Source: Hyphomicrobiales bacterium
Lineage (GTDB): Bacteria; Pseudomonadota; Alphaproteobacteria; Rhizobiales; Rhizobiaceae
Length of the DNA: 64,000 nt
NCBI GenBank assembly: GCA_900467745.1
Contig: UBQW01000022.1
Coordinates: forward strand, 1 to 64,000
Direction: 5' to 3'
Shown here piece after piece: positions 34,780 to 44,548 of the stretch. How positions within the stretch are numbered: the first letter of the stretch is position 1; every line of letters starts with the position of its first letter. Below the pieces are notes generated by a model. The model searched no databases. It was not told the origin of the DNA and saw nothing but the letters and a program-made list of their open reading frames with translations. The position numbers and the translations under genes were made by a program.

Positions 34780-36098
34780 CGGACGTTGTATCCTCCGGAC
34801 AGGGCGTCGTCGTCTCCAAGGCGCCGGCCCGCCGCGACATCGGCATCAAGCGTCGCTACGCCGCCGAACGCCGCTTCCAGGCCTATGGCATCGCTGCCAT
34901 CTCCTTCGGTCTGATCTTCCTGGCCATACTGCTCACGACGGTCATCCGTCAGGGCTACACGGCCTTCGCGCAGACCTCGATCACCCTGCCGATCGAGTTC
35001 TCCGAAAAGGTGCTCGACCCCAACAACAAGCGCGCCACCGACCCGTCGGTGCTGATCGCCGCCAACTATCCGGTGCTGATCCGCGACGCCATGGTCAAGA
35101 CGCTCGGCATCAACGCTCAGAGCCGTCCTGAAGTTCGCGACGCCACCGCGATGATCTCCAAGGGTGCGCCGATCGTGCTCCGCGACATGGTCGTTGCCGA
35201 TCCGTCGCTCATCGGCAAGACCGTCAACGTCACGCTTCTCGCCGACGCCAACGTCGACTCGGCCAACAAGGGCCAGATCGACCTGACGGTTGACGAGAAG
35301 AACCGCAAGGTCAACGACCGCCAGGTCGGCTGGATGCAGCAGATGGCCGCCAGCGGCACGCTCCACAAGGAGTTCAACACCGGCCTCTTCGTCAACGGCA
35401 ACTCCAGCCGTCCGGAAGCCGCAGGTCTCGGCGTCGCCCTCATCGGCTCGCTCTACCTGATGTTGATCGTTCTTGCCCTGTCGCTGCCGATCGGTGTCGC
35501 CGCTTCGATCTACCTCGAAGAGTTCGCGCCGAAGAACAAGCTGACCGACCTGATCGAAGTCAACATCAACAACCTCGCGGCCGTTCCTTCGATCGTCTAC
35601 GGTCTGCTCGGTCTCGCCGTGTTCATCAACTTCGCAGGCCTGCCGCGCTCCGCGTCGCTGGTCGGCGGTCTGGTGCTGACGCTGATGACCCTGCCGACCA
35701 TCATCATCGCCACCCGCGCAGCGCTGCGCGCCGTGCCCCCTTCGATCCGCGCGGCCGCTCTCGGCCTCGGCGCTTCGAAGATGCAGATGGTGTTCCACCA
35801 CGTTCTGCCGCTGGCAATGCCTGGCATCCTGACCGGCACCATCATCGGTCTGGCGCACGCGCTCGGTGAAACCGCGCCGCTGCTCCTCATCGGCATGGTC
35901 GCCTTCGTTGCCAATGCGCCTGCCACCCCGATGGATCCCTCCACGGCTCTGCCGGTGCAGGTTTACATGTGGGCAAACGAAGCCGAACGCGCCTTTGTCG
36001 AGCGCACGTCCGGCGCCATCATCGTCCTGCTCCTGTTCCTGATTGTCATGAACCTCGGAGCCATCCTCTTGCGTCGTCGCTTTGAGCGCCGCTGGTAA
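34776..36098 (+). CDS. pstA: Phosphate ABC transporter permease
   Basis: A 440-residue permease. About 210 residues after the first membrane span face the periplasm, then the permease domain with [29 protein letters not shown] as coupling region. It pairs with PstC to form the channel. It overlaps pstC by ATGA and is followed by pstB after 14 bases. Confidence 0.95.
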
Positions 36099-36112
36099 AC
36101 GGAGTAAACATC

Positions 36113-36928
36113 ATGAACATGTTGACGGAAGCAGCAGTTGAGAAGGCGCTAGACCAGAAGATGAATACCATTCCGTATAAAATGATCGGCCAGGACGTCT
36201 CGGTTTACTACGGCGAGAAGCGTGCGCTTTTCGACGTGAAGCTGAACATCCGCGAAAACACCGTGACGGCTCTCATCGGTCCGTCTGGCTGCGGCAAGTC
36301 CACCTTCCTGCGCAGCCTGAACCGCATGAACGACACGATCGACAACTGCCGCGTCACCGGCAAGATCACGCTCGATGGCGATGATATCTACGATCCGGAT
36401 ATCGACGTCGTTGAGCTGCGCGCCCGCGTCGGCATGGTGTTCCAGAAGCCGAACCCGTTCCCGAAGTCGATCTACGAAAACGTCGCCTACGGCCCGCGCA
36501 TCCACGGTCTCGCCAAGGCGAAGGCCGACATGGACGTCATCGTCGAGCAGAGCCTGCAGCGCGCCGGCCTGTGGAACGAGGTCAAGGATCGCGTGCACGA
36601 AGGCGGCACCGGCCTCTCGGGCGGTCAGCAGCAGCGTTTGTGCATCGCCCGCGCGATTGCTGTCAGCCCCGAAGTGATCCTCATGGACGAGCCCTGCTCG
36701 GCGCTCGACCCGATCGCGACCGCCAAGGTCGAGGAGCTCATCCACGAGCTGCGCGAAGCCTACACGATCGTCATCGTCACGCACTCGATGCAGCAGGCAG
36801 CCCGCGTCTCGCAGCGCACCGCCATGTTCCACCTCGGCAACCTCGTCGAGGAGAACGATACCGACAAGATGTTCACCAACCCGGATGATCCGCGCACCCA
36901 GGATTACATCATGGGCCGCTTCGGCTGA
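36113..36928 (+). CDS. pstB: Phosphate ABC transporter ATP-binding protein
   Basis: A 271-residue ABC ATPase: Walker [10 protein letters not shown] (56-64), Q-loop [12 protein letters not shown] typical of PstB, signature LSGGQQQR and Walker [14 protein letters not shown]. It powers phosphate import through PstCA and, with PhoU, signals phosphate sufficiency to PhoR. Confidence 0.97.
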   Translation: MNMLTEAAVEKALDQKMNTIPYKMIGQDVSVYYGEKRALFDVKLNIRENTVTALIGPSGCGKSTFLRSLNRMNDTIDNCRVTGKITLDGDDIYDPDIDVVELRARVGMVFQKPNPFPKSIYENVAYGPRIHGLAKAKADMDVIVEQSLQRAGLWNEVKDRVHEGGTGLSGGQQQRLCIARAIAVSPEVILMDEPCSALDPIATAKVEELIHELREAYTIVIVTHSMQQAARVSQRTAMFHLGNLVEENDTDKMFTNPDDPRTQDYIMGRFG

Positions 36929-36971
36929 TCTCCGAAACCGGTAAACCTCAGGACATTCAAGGATAAGCCCC

Positions 36972-37685
36972 ATGGCATCGACACATATCTATTCCGCCTA
37001 TGACGATGATCTCAAGTTCCTGACGCGCCGCATCTCCGAAATGGGCGGCCTCGCGGAACAGATGGTCGGCGACGCTGTTCGCGCGCTCGTCAACGGCGAC
37101 ACTTCGCTCGCCCAGAAGGTCATCTCCGACGACGTGATCCTCGATCACGCCGAGCGAGAGATCGGCGAAAAGGCGATCATCACCATCGCCCGCCGTCAGC
37201 CGATGGCCGCCGACCTTCGCGAAATCATGGGCTCGATCCGCATCGCGGCCGATCTCGAGCGCGTCGGCGATCTTGGCAAGAACACTGCCAAGCGCGTCAT
37301 CGCTGTCCAGAGCACCGGCGTTCCGCGCAAGCTCGCCCGTGGCCTCGAGCATCTCTCCGAACTGGCGCTTGTCCAGCTCAAGGAAGTTCTCGACGTCTAC
37401 ACCAGCCGCGTTGCAGATCGTGCCAAGTCGATCCGCGAGCGCGACGAGGAAATCGACGCGATGTACACCTCGCTGTTCCGCGAGATGCTGACCTACATGA
37501 TGGAAGATCCGCGCAACATCACCAGCTGCACGCATCTCCTGTTCTGCGCCAAGAACATCGAGCGCATCGGCGACCACGCCACCAACATTGCAGAGACCAT
37601 CTACTACATGGCTACCGGCGCCCAGCCGGAAGGCGAGCGTCCGAAGGACGACACCGCCAACACCGTCGGCGCGGTCACGGAATAA
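36972..37685 (+). CDS. phoU: Phosphate signalling protein
   Basis: A 237-residue all-helical protein of two similar three-helix bundles. Motifs ADLERVGDLGKNTAKR and CAKNIERIGDHATNIAETIYYMATG are the metal-binding E/DXXXD-type clusters of PhoU. It links Pst transporter state to PhoR and limits transport. It sits 43 bases after pstB and 36 before phoB, within the operon. Confidence 0.96.
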   Translation: MASTHIYSAYDDDLKFLTRRISEMGGLAEQMVGDAVRALVNGDTSLAQKVISDDVILDHAEREIGEKAIITIARRQPMAADLREIMGSIRIAADLERVGDLGKNTAKRVIAVQSTGVPRKLARGLEHLSELALVQLKEVLDVYTSRVADRAKSIRERDEEIDAMYTSLFREMLTYMMEDPRNITSCTHLLFCAKNIERIGDHATNIAETIYYMATGAQPEGERPKDDTANTVGAVTE

Positions 37686-37721
37686 GCGTTCCGGACCCAC
37701 GCCCCCAGGAGACCGAGACGA

Positions 37722-38405
37722 ATGATCCCAAGAGTAGCAGTCGTTGAAGACGAAGAAGCACTGAGCGTGCTTCTTCGCTATAACCTTGAGGCCGAAGGCT
37801 TCGAAGTCGATACCATCCTTCGCGGTGACGAGGCCGAAATCCGGCTGCAGGAACGCACGCCGGACCTTTTGATCCTCGATTGGATGTTGCCCGGCGTATC
37901 CGGCATCGAGCTGTGCCGTCGCCTGCGCATGCGCCCGGAGACGGAGCGCCTGCCGATCATCATGCTGACCGCCCGTGGCGAGGAAAGCGAACGCGTTCGC
38001 GGCCTGTCGACCGGCGCCGACGACTATGTCGTCAAGCCGTTCTCGACGCCTGAGCTCGTTGCCCGCGTCAAGGCGATGCTGCGTCGCGCCAAGCCGGAAG
38101 TGCTCTCCTCGCTGCTGAAGTGCGGCGATATCGAGCTCGATCGCGAAACCCACCGCGTTCACCGCAAGAGCCGCGAAGTCCGCCTCGGACCGACCGAATT
38201 CCGCCTGCTGGAATTCCTGATGTCGTCCCCGGGCCGTGTCTTCTCCCGCTCGCAGCTGCTCGATGGCGTCTGGGGCCATGACATCTATGTCGACGAGCGC
38301 ACCGTCGATGTGCACGTCGGCCGCCTGCGCAAGGCGCTCAACTTCTCCAACATGCAGGATGTGATCCGCACCGTTCGCGGCGCCGGCTATTCGATGGAAG
38401 CGTAA
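37722..38405 (+). CDS. phoB: Phosphate regulon response regulator
   Basis: A 227-residue OmpR-class regulator. The receiver domain has the acidic pocket near VVEDEEAL, phosphoacceptor Asp53 in LLILDWMLPG and Lys in YVVKPFS. The winged-helix output domain has RTVDVHVGRLRKAL as recognition region. It binds Pho boxes such as the one upstream of pstS. Last gene of the operon, followed by a strong terminator. Confidence 0.97.
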   Translation: MIPRVAVVEDEEALSVLLRYNLEAEGFEVDTILRGDEAEIRLQERTPDLLILDWMLPGVSGIELCRRLRMRPETERLPIIMLTARGEESERVRGLSTGADDYVVKPFSTPELVARVKAMLRRAKPEVLSSLLKCGDIELDRETHRVHRKSREVRLGPTEFRLLEFLMSSPGRVFSRSQLLDGVWGHDIYVDERTVDVHVGRLRKALNFSNMQDVIRTVRGAGYSMEA

Positions 38406-38433
38406 GGCGCTTCCATTTCATCCGATCCAACGA

Positions 38434-38470
38434 AAAACGGGCCCGCGAGGGCCCGTTTTCTTTTTTTCTT
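38434..38470 (+). terminator. Intrinsic terminator of the pst-pho operon
   Basis: AAAACGGGCCC (38434-38444), GCGA loop, GGGCCCGTTTT (38449-38459), then a run of T to 38470. It can also act on the convergent gcrA transcript because the left side is A-rich. Confidence 0.93.
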
Positions 38471-38485
38471 ATCCGGCTTTCCGGG

Positions 38486-39031
38486 TCATGCGACCCGGTT
38501 GGCTGCCTTGCGGCGCTCGTTGACCGGCTGGTAGGCCATGCGCTGGTGATAGGTGCAGTATGGCGAGTTGTCGGGGGACTCGCAGCCGCAGAAGTGGAAG
38601 TCGTCCGTCAGCGGATCGCCGACCGGCCACTTGCACGTACGCTCGGTCAGTTCCGTAAGGCCGAGGCGGCGCGAGATCGGAACGACGACGTTGGAGGCCG
38701 GACGGTAACGGACTTCCTCGATCGCATCGATGTCCATCTCTTCCTTGAGAGCCACTGCGCCCTGCGGGCGGGCAACGGCGCGGCTGGGCGAGATGCGTGC
38801 GGAATTGAAGTTGCTGGCGGGGCGGGGCGTCGAAACCGCCGGGCGCTTCGGCGCTCTGGTCGCCGTCGTCGTGCCACCGGCCTTGGCGCGGCCAGGCAGG
38901 TTCAGACGGTGGACCTTGCCGATGACGGCGTTGCGGCTTACACCGCCAAGTTGTGCCGCAATCTGGCTGGCGCTCAGGCCTTCGGCCCAAAGCTTCTTCA
39001 GTCTTTCAACGCGCTCGTCTGTCCAGTTCAT
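38486..39031 (-). CDS. gcrA: GcrA cell cycle regulator
   Basis: A 181-residue DNA-binding protein that, by family, associates with sigma-70 polymerase at GANTC sites methylated by CcrM. The N-terminus MNWTDERVERLKKLWAEGLS continues to QIAAQLGGVSRNAVIGKVHRL, the diagnostic helix-turn-helix. The C-terminal sigma-interacting part has conserved Cys/His residues (CKWP, FCGC, YCTYHQRMAYQP). Start at ATG 39031 after GGAGACAGG. Its upstream region holds a CtrA-like box and five clustered GANTC sites. Confidence 0.94.
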   Translation of the reverse strand: MNWTDERVERLKKLWAEGLSASQIAAQLGGVSRNAVIGKVHRLNLPGRAKAGGTTTATRAPKRPAVSTPRPASNFNSARISPSRAVARPQGAVALKEEMDIDAIEEVRYRPASNVVVPISRRLGLTELTERTCKWPVGDPLTDDFHFCGCESPDNSPYCTYHQRMAYQPVNERRKAANRVA

Positions 39032-39149
39032 GCCCTGTCTCCGCCTTATTGCGTTGGTGTAGGCAGAATCCTTCACCTATGGCACGGACGTGTCCGGACC
39101 AAGAAACGCTTGCTCGATTTTGGTGACTAGTTCCGCCGCATGCAGTCTA

Positions 39150-39165
39150 GTAATTGAGTTTTAAC
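39150..39165. promoter_or_regulatory. CtrA-like box upstream of gcrA
   Basis: GTAA-N7-TTAAC at 39150-39165 differs by one base from the CtrA consensus TTAA-N7-TTAAC. It is 119-134 bases before the gcrA start. CtrA is known to repress gcrA in Caulobacter. Confidence 0.5.
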
Positions 39166-39178
39166 CTAGAGTGAGGGC

Positions 39179-39254
39179 GACTCCGTGACAAGAGTCGGTT
39201 GAATCGCGGCGAATCGATTTCTCGGTTTTCCCCAACTTGCTGGGTGGTAGAGTC
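39179..39254. promoter_or_regulatory. Cluster of five GANTC (CcrM) methylation sites
   Basis: GACTC 39179-39183, GAGTC 39192-39196, GAATC 39201-39205, GAATC 39211-39215 and GAGTC 39250-39254. A sixth (GAATC) is at 39066-39070, nearer gcrA. Chance expectation is about one per 256 bases. Confidence 0.75.
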
Positions 39255-39332
39255 ATTTCTGCAACATTAGCTGTTGATAGCTCGCCGACGCCCCGATGCT
39301 TGCTTGACGCATGCGACAAAAGCTCAGTTTTG

Positions 39333-39361
39333 TTGACATCGCACTGCGAAAAGACAATAGT
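39333..39361 (+). promoter_or_regulatory. Promoter of argD
   Basis: TTGACA (39333-39338), 17-base spacer, AATAGT (39356-39361). The predicted start near 39368 coincides with the foot of the hairpin at 39369. Confidence 0.55.
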
Positions 39362-39368
39362 GCCCCTC

Positions 39369-39390
39369 GCCGCCGAAAGGCGGCATTTTT
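39369..39390 (+). promoter_or_regulatory. 5' end hairpin or attenuator before argD
   Basis: GCCGCC-GAAA-GGCGGC (39369-39384) followed by ATTTTT. It has terminator form but lies at the predicted transcription start, so it would either cap the argD mRNA or stop a transcript from further upstream. Confidence 0.5.
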
Positions 39391-39458
39391 CATTTCCGGG
39401 CACCCGCTTTTTAGCCGGAGTCCGGGCCTTTGTTGAGCGAATGACAGGAGATCGCGCC

Positions 39459-40655
39459 ATGGCTGAAGCCGCGCCGCTTTATGATACCTACTCTCGTGCC
39501 CCGCTGCGGTTCGAGCGAGGAGAGGGCGTGTGGCTGATCACCGAAACTGGCGAGCGATATCTCGATTTCGGCGCGGGCGTTGCCGTGACCTCTGTCGGCC
39601 ATAGCCATCCGCACGTCGTCGGCGCACTGAAGGATCAGGCCGAGAAGGTCTGGCACCTTTCCAACATTTACGAAATCCCCGGCCAGGAGCGCTTCGCCAA
39701 GCGGCTGACGGATGCAACCTTCGCGGATAAGGTGTTCTTCACCAATTCCGGAGCAGAGGCTCTGGAATGCGCGATCAAGACCGCGCGCCGCTACCAGTAT
39801 TCGAAGGGCCATCCAGAGCGCTTCCACATCATCACCTTCGAAGGCGCCTTCCACGGCCGCACGCTGGCAACGATCGCTGCCGGCGGCCAGGAGAAGTACC
39901 TCGAAGGCTTCGGCCCCAAGACGCCCGGTTTCGACCAGGTTCCCTTCGGCGATATCGAAGCCGTCCGTGCCGCCATCACCGATGCCACGGCCGGTATCCT
40001 GATCGAGCCGGTACAGGGCGAGGGCGGTATCCGCCCGGCGACCACGGAGTTCATGAAGGCGCTGCGCCAGCTCTGCGACGAAAACGGCCTGCTTCTGATC
40101 CTCGATGAGGTTCAGTCCGGCGTCGGCCGCACCGGCAAGCTCTTCGCGCATGAATGGTCCGGCGTGACGCCCGACATCATGGCTGTCGCCAAGGGCATCG
40201 GCGGTGGGTTCCCGCTCGGCGCCTGCCTGGCAACGGCCGAAGCGGCCTCCGGCATGAAGGCCGGCACCCATGGCTCGACCTATGGCGGCAACCCGCTCGC
40301 CATGGCCGTCGGCAATGCCGTGCTCGATGTCATCCTCGAGGAGGGCTTCCTGCGCCACGTCAACGACGTCGCGCTCGTCTTCCGTCAGGGCCTTGCATCG
40401 CTGAAGGATCGTTTCTCCGATGTGATCGAGGACATCCGCGGCGAAGGCCTGATGCTCGGCGTCAAGGCTGCCGTTCCGTCGACTGAGCTCTTGCAGGCCA
40501 TCCGCGCTGCCAACCTGCTGGCCATTCCGGCCGGCGACAATGTCATCCGTTTGTTGCCCCCGCTCGTCGTCACGGCTGACGAAGCCCGCGAAGGCCTCGC
40601 GCGCCTGGAGCGTGCCGCCGAGAGCGTGCGCGCCAAGGCAAAGAAGACGGCTTGA
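39459..40655 (+). CDS. argD: Acetylornithine aminotransferase
   Basis: A 398-residue class III PLP aminotransferase in arginine (and possibly lysine) synthesis. Motifs are [58 protein letters not shown] and the PLP-lysine segment [25 protein letters not shown] lies 8 bases before the ATG at 39459; codons upstream in frame lack a site. argF follows after 47 bases, so the two form an arginine operon. Confidence 0.94.
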   Translation: MAEAAPLYDTYSRAPLRFERGEGVWLITETGERYLDFGAGVAVTSVGHSHPHVVGALKDQAEKVWHLSNIYEIPGQERFAKRLTDATFADKVFFTNSGAEALECAIKTARRYQYSKGHPERFHIITFEGAFHGRTLATIAAGGQEKYLEGFGPKTPGFDQVPFGDIEAVRAAITDATAGILIEPVQGEGGIRPATTEFMKALRQLCDENGLLLILDEVQSGVGRTGKLFAHEWSGVTPDIMAVAKGIGGGFPLGACLATAEAASGMKAGTHGSTYGGNPLAMAVGNAVLDVILEEGFLRHVNDVALVFRQGLASLKDRFSDVIEDIRGEGLMLGVKAAVPSTELLQAIRAANLLAIPAGDNVIRLLPPLVVTADEAREGLARLERAAESVRAKAKKTA

Positions 40656-40702
40656 ATGGATGGATGCCCGGCCGGATGGCGGGCGCAACAGGTTAAAGAC
40701 AG

Positions 40703-41620
40703 ATGGCTTCCCCAAAACACTTTCTCGATCTCTCCGCGGTAACCTCCTCCGACCTCAGGGTCATCATGGACGACGCCAAGACCCGCAAGCAGGCTTTCAA
40801 GGCCGGCCAGGGCGACAAGCCGCTGGCAGGCAAGATGCTGGCGATGATCTTCGAAAAGCCCTCGACGCGTACCCGCGTCTCCTTCGACGTCGGCATGCGC
40901 CAGCTGGGCGGCGAGACGCTGTTCCTCTCCGGCACCGAAATGCAGCTCGGCCGTGCTGAAACGATTGGCGATACTGCCAAGGTCCTGTCGCGCTATGTCG
41001 ATGCGATCATGATCCGCACGACCGACCATGCGCGCATGCTGGAGCTCGCCGAACACGCGACGGTTCCCGTCATCAACGCGCTGACCGATGACACCCATCC
41101 CTGCCAGATCATGGCCGATATCATGACCTTCGAAGAGCATCGCGGCCCGATCAAAGGCAAGACGATTGCCTGGATGGGCGATGGCAACAACGTGCTGCAT
41201 TCGCTGGTCGAAGGCGCTGCCCGTTTCGGCTATCGCATGAACATGGCGGTACCCCTTGGTTCCGAGCCGAAGGATCACTATCTGAACTGGGCCCGCAATG
41301 AGGGCGCCGAGATCATGCTGAGCCATGATGCAGATCGTGCGGTCGCCGGCGCCGATTGCGTGGTGACCGATACCTGGGTCTCCATGAATCAGGAACATCG
41401 GGCCCGGGGTCACAACGTCTTCCAGCCTTATCAGGTCAATTCGGCTTTGATGGCACAGGCCGACAAGGATGCATTGTTCATGCATTGCCTGCCGGCCCAT
41501 CGTGGTGAAGAAGTTACCGACGAAGTGATCGACGGCCCGCAATCCGTGGTCTTCGATGAAGCGGAAAACCGTCTTCATGCGCAGAAGTCGATTCTTGCTT
41601 GGTGCCTGGGCGCGATCTGA
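40703..41620 (+). CDS. argF: Ornithine carbamoyltransferase
   Basis: A 305-residue enzyme joining ornithine and carbamoyl phosphate to citrulline. Carbamoyl-phosphate motif [36 protein letters not shown], and the ornithine-loop [13 protein letters not shown] are intact. Short Rhizobium-type length. Second gene of the argDF unit; a strong hairpin precedes hslO. Confidence 0.95.
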   Translation: MASPKHFLDLSAVTSSDLRVIMDDAKTRKQAFKAGQGDKPLAGKMLAMIFEKPSTRTRVSFDVGMRQLGGETLFLSGTEMQLGRAETIGDTAKVLSRYVDAIMIRTTDHARMLELAEHATVPVINALTDDTHPCQIMADIMTFEEHRGPIKGKTIAWMGDGNNVLHSLVEGAARFGYRMNMAVPLGSEPKDHYLNWARNEGAEIMLSHDADRAVAGADCVVTDTWVSMNQEHRARGHNVFQPYQVNSALMAQADKDALFMHCLPAHRGEEVTDEVIDGPQSVVFDEAENRLHAQKSILAWCLGAI

Positions 41621-41631
41621 ACCATACTGGA

Positions 41632-41661
41632 GGCCACATCGGGCCGGACAGGCCCGTGGCC
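41632..41661 (+). terminator. Two-part hairpin between argF and hslO
   Basis: GGCCAC (41632-41637) pairs with GTGGCC (41656-41661), enclosing GGGCC (41641-41645) and GGCCC (41651-41655). No T-run, so partial termination or mRNA processing is more likely than a full stop. Confidence 0.5.
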
Positions 41662-41712
41662 GCGCTGGCGGATGGACGGGCTCGTCCGCTGCCCTCAGAC
41701 TAGGAGAAGACC

Positions 41713-42708
41713 ATGGCAGAAGCTGCAGCCACCCTCGGCGAATTCGATTTCGCCGGTGATGATCATGTCGTTCCGTTTCAGGTGGAAGGCCTGGATGTGC
41801 GCGGTCGCGCCGTCCAGCTCGGCCCGATGCTGGATGCGATCCTCGATCGCCACAATTATCCCGCTCCCGTCGCCCGCCTGCTGGCCGAAGTCATCGCGCT
41901 GACGGTGCTGCTTGGCACGTCGCTGAAGTTCGAAGGCAAGTTCACCGTGCAAACGAAGAGCGACGGCCCGGTCGATCTGCTTGTTGCCGACTTCTCGACG
42001 CCCGAGAACGTGCGCGCCTACGCCCGTTTCGACCAGACGCTTCTGGACGAGGCGGTTGCCGCCGGCCGCGCCGAGCCAGAGCAGCTGCTCGGCAAGGGCA
42101 TGCTCGCCTTCACCATCGATCAGGGCAAGTTCAGCCAGCCTTACCAGGGCATCGTCGCGCTCGACGGCGCCACGCTGGAAGACATTGCCGGCACCTATTT
42201 CCGCCAGTCGGAGCAGATCCCGACGCGCGTGCGCCTTGCCGCCGCCGAACTGCTGGACCGCGACGAGCAAGGCAAGCCGCGTCATCGCTGGCGGGCAGGG
42301 GGCCTCGTTGCTCAGTTCCTGCCGGAAGCGCCCGAGCGCATGCGCCAGGCCGACCTGCACGGCGGCGATGGCGACGAAGGTACTGTCCAGCATGCCGAAG
42401 ACGATGCCTGGGCCGAAGCCCGTTCGCTGGTGGAAACCATCGACGCCGATGAGCTGACCGATCCGCAGGTCGGCGTCGAGCGCCTGCTGTTCCGGCTGTT
42501 CCACGAGCGTGGTGTGCGCGTGTACGAGCCGCGCGAAGTGTTCGACCGCTGCTCCTGCTCGCGCGAGAAGATCAAGGGCGTGCTCAAGGGCTTCTCTGCC
42601 GAGGAGATCGAAGCGAGCCAGGAAGAGGGCAAGATCGCTGTCACCTGCGAGTTCTGCTCGACGACCTATCGTTTCGAGGCCGAAGAGCTCGCGCAGGCGG
42701 CGGAGTGA
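41713..42708 (+). CDS. hslO: Redox-regulated chaperone Hsp33
   Basis: A 331-residue cytosolic holdase activated by oxidation. Four zinc cysteines near the C-terminus, in RCSCSREKIKGVL and VTCEFCSTTYRF, form the redox switch (CXC and CXXC). The N-terminal part is the substrate-binding domain. It is longer than E. coli Hsp33 (292) owing to an acidic insert (HGGDGDEGTVQHAEDDAWAEA). TAGGAGA precedes the ATG. Its TGA abuts the convergent apaG stop. Confidence 0.93.
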   Translation: MAEAAATLGEFDFAGDDHVVPFQVEGLDVRGRAVQLGPMLDAILDRHNYPAPVARLLAEVIALTVLLGTSLKFEGKFTVQTKSDGPVDLLVADFSTPENVRAYARFDQTLLDEAVAAGRAEPEQLLGKGMLAFTIDQGKFSQPYQGIVALDGATLEDIAGTYFRQSEQIPTRVRLAAAELLDRDEQGKPRHRWRAGGLVAQFLPEAPERMRQADLHGGDGDEGTVQHAEDDAWAEARSLVETIDADELTDPQVGVERLLFRLFHERGVRVYEPREVFDRCSCSREKIKGVLKGFSAEEIEASQEEGKIAVTCEFCSTTYRFEAEELAQAAE

Positions 42709-43101
42709 TCAGTTCAGCACTCTGAGCAGGCCGGGTGAATCAAGAGAGAAGGCGGGGATTTCCACTTGGAAGACCTCGCCTTTATCGGTTTCCATCTGGT
42801 AGTGGCCGAACATCAGGCCCGATGGCGTATCGAGCGGGCAGCCCGACGAATATTCATATGTGTCGCCAGGGCTGAGCGTCGGCTGTTCGCCGACCACGCC
42901 CGCGCCGCTCACTTCGTCGACGACGCCGTTCTGGTCGGTAATGTTCCAATAGCGGTTGACCAGGCGTACCGTGAGGTCCGAATTATTGCTGATAACGATG
43001 CGGTAGCCCCACACATAGCGGTCGTCGTCCGGGTCGGATTGCTCCTCCAGGTAAAAGGGCTCGACCACCACTTCAATATCTCGTGTCAGGGCGCGGTACA
43101 T
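42709..43101 (-). CDS. apaG: ApaG/CorD family protein
   Basis: A 130-residue fibronectin-like all-beta protein. The motifs [23 protein letters not shown] and [18 protein letters not shown] are diagnostic of ApaG. Role in bacteria is unclear; it has been linked to metal resistance and diadenosine tetraphosphate metabolism. I start at the ATG at 43101 (MYRALTRDI). Its stop and the hslO stop share the palindrome TGATCA with no spacer. Confidence 0.93.
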   Translation of the reverse strand: MYRALTRDIEVVVEPFYLEEQSDPDDDRYVWGYRIVISNNSDLTVRLVNRYWNITDQNGVVDEVSGAGVVGEQPTLSPGDTYEYSSGCPLDTPSGLMFGHYQMETDKGEVFQVEIPAFSLDSPGLLRVLN

Positions 43102-43113
43102 GCCTACACCATA

Positions 43114-43139
43114 ATAAGAATACCTTACTGGTATCTTAT
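43114..43139. promoter_or_regulatory. Inverted repeat just upstream of apaG
   Basis: ATAAG-A-ATACC (43114-43124), loop TTACT, GGTAT-CTTAT (43130-43139): ten pairs with one bulge, ending 12 bases before the start codon. Either an operator or a leader stem near the ribosome site. Confidence 0.45.
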
Positions 43140-43308
43140 AAGAGGTGCGGCAGGTCAATAAACCAGGCCGGAATCCGCAATCAATTGGCTGTAAGCGCGA
43201 AAAATTCGCGCGTTAAGACTAATGCAACTCCCGCTCAGCGCGAGTAAATTGCAAGAATGCCCGTTTAAATGCCGACCGGATCACATCGACCCAGCCGGCT
43301 ATTCTTCA

Positions 43309-44493
43309 TCAGGCCTTGATCTTGGATAGCGCCTGCGCGAAATCCTCGATCAGATCGTCGGTGTCTTCGATACCGGCCGACAGGCGCACGGTGCCCGGAG
43401 AAATGCCGAGTTCGGCGCGAGCCTCGTCCGTCAGGTTCTTGTGCGTGGTCGTCGCCGGATGCGTGATCAGGCTCTTCGCGTCGCCGAGATTGTTGGAGAT
43501 CTTGACGATCTCGAGCGCGTTCTGCAGCGCGAACGCCGCTTCCTTGCCGCCCTTGAGCTCGATCGCCACCAGCGTCGAGCCGCCCTTCATCTGCTTGGCG
43601 ACGATATCGGCCTGCGGATGGTCCTTGCGGCCGGGGTAGATCACCTTGGCCACCTGCTTCTGCTCGGCCAGGAAGTCGGCGATCTTGCCGGCGTTCTCGC
43701 TCTGCTGCTTGACGCGAAGCGGCAGCGTCTCGAGACCCTTGAGCAGCGTCCACGCCGTGAACGGCGACATGGCCGGGCCGGTGTGGCGATAATAGTCCTG
43801 CAGATGCTCGTTGACCCACTCGGTATCCGAGAGGATCACTCCGCCGAGGCTGCGGCCCTGGCCGTCGATATGCTTGGTCGCGGAATAGACGACGATATGA
43901 GCGCCGAGTTCCAGCGGCTTCTGGAAGATCGGCGTCGCGAAAACGTTGTCGACCACGACCTTGGCACCGATCTGGTTGGCGAGCTTGGCAACGCCGGCGA
44001 TATCGACCACTTCGAGCGTCGGGTTGGTCGGGCTTTCCAGGAAGAACACCTTGGTGTTCGGGCGGATCGCCTTTTCCCAGTTCTCAAGATAGCGGCCATC
44101 GACCAGCGTGCACTCGATGCCGTATTTCGGCGCCAGCGTCTCGACAACCCAACGGCAGGAGCCGAAGAGCGCGCGGGCGGCGACGATATGATCGCCGGCC
44201 TTCACCTGGCAGAGGATGGCGGCGGCAACGGCTGCCATGCCCGATGCGGTGGCGCGGGCTTCTTCCGCACCTTCCATCGCGCACATGCGCTTTTCGAACA
44301 TGTCGTTGGTCGGGCTGCCGTAGCGGGCGTAGATATAACCCTCGGTCTCTCCCTTGAAACGCGCCTCGGCGGCTTCCGCGCTGTCGTAGACGAAGCCCTG
44401 CGTCAGGTAGATCGCCTCGGAGGTTTCGCCATACTGCGAGCGCAGCGTTCCGCCGTGGACCAGTTGGGTTGCCGGGCGCCAAGTCTTGCTCAT
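43309..44493 (-). CDS. metZ: O-succinylhomoserine sulfhydrylase
   Basis: A 394-residue PLP enzyme forming homocysteine from O-succinylhomoserine and sulfide. Motifs are RYGSPTNDMFEKRMCAMEGAE, FFLESPTNPTLEVVDI, the PLP lysine in VYSATKHIDGQGRSLGG, and STLVAIELKGGKEAAF. Start at ATG 44493 (MSKTWRPATQ); the ribosome site is weak, downstream of a terminator. A SAM-II riboswitch with terminator in the leader ties expression to S-adenosylmethionine. Confidence 0.93.
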   Translation of the reverse strand: MSKTWRPATQLVHGGTLRSQYGETSEAIYLTQGFVYDSAEAAEARFKGETEGYIYARYGSPTNDMFEKRMCAMEGAEEARATASGMAAVAAAILCQVKAGDHIVAARALFGSCRWVVETLAPKYGIECTLVDGRYLENWEKAIRPNTKVFFLESPTNPTLEVVDIAGVAKLANQIGAKVVVDNVFATPIFQKPLELGAHIVVYSATKHIDGQGRSLGGVILSDTEWVNEHLQDYYRHTGPAMSPFTAWTLLKGLETLPLRVKQQSENAGKIADFLAEQKQVAKVIYPGRKDHPQADIVAKQMKGGSTLVAIELKGGKEAAFALQNALEIVKISNNLGDAKSLITHPATTTHKNLTDEARAELGISPGTVRLSAGIEDTDDLIEDFAQALSKIKA

Positions 44494-44514
44494 GCCATCA
44501 CCACTTTCAAACAC

Positions 44515-44543
44515 AAAAAAACCGGCCGCAAATGCAGACCGGT
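44515..44543 (-). terminator. Riboswitch-controlled terminator before metZ
   Basis: On the minus strand ACCGG...CCGGT (stem of about nine pairs with one bulge) is followed by seven T. Its 5' arm, CCGGTCT, can alternatively pair with the upstream AGACCGG to form an antiterminator. Confidence 0.8.
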
Positions 44544-44548
44544 TTCAA

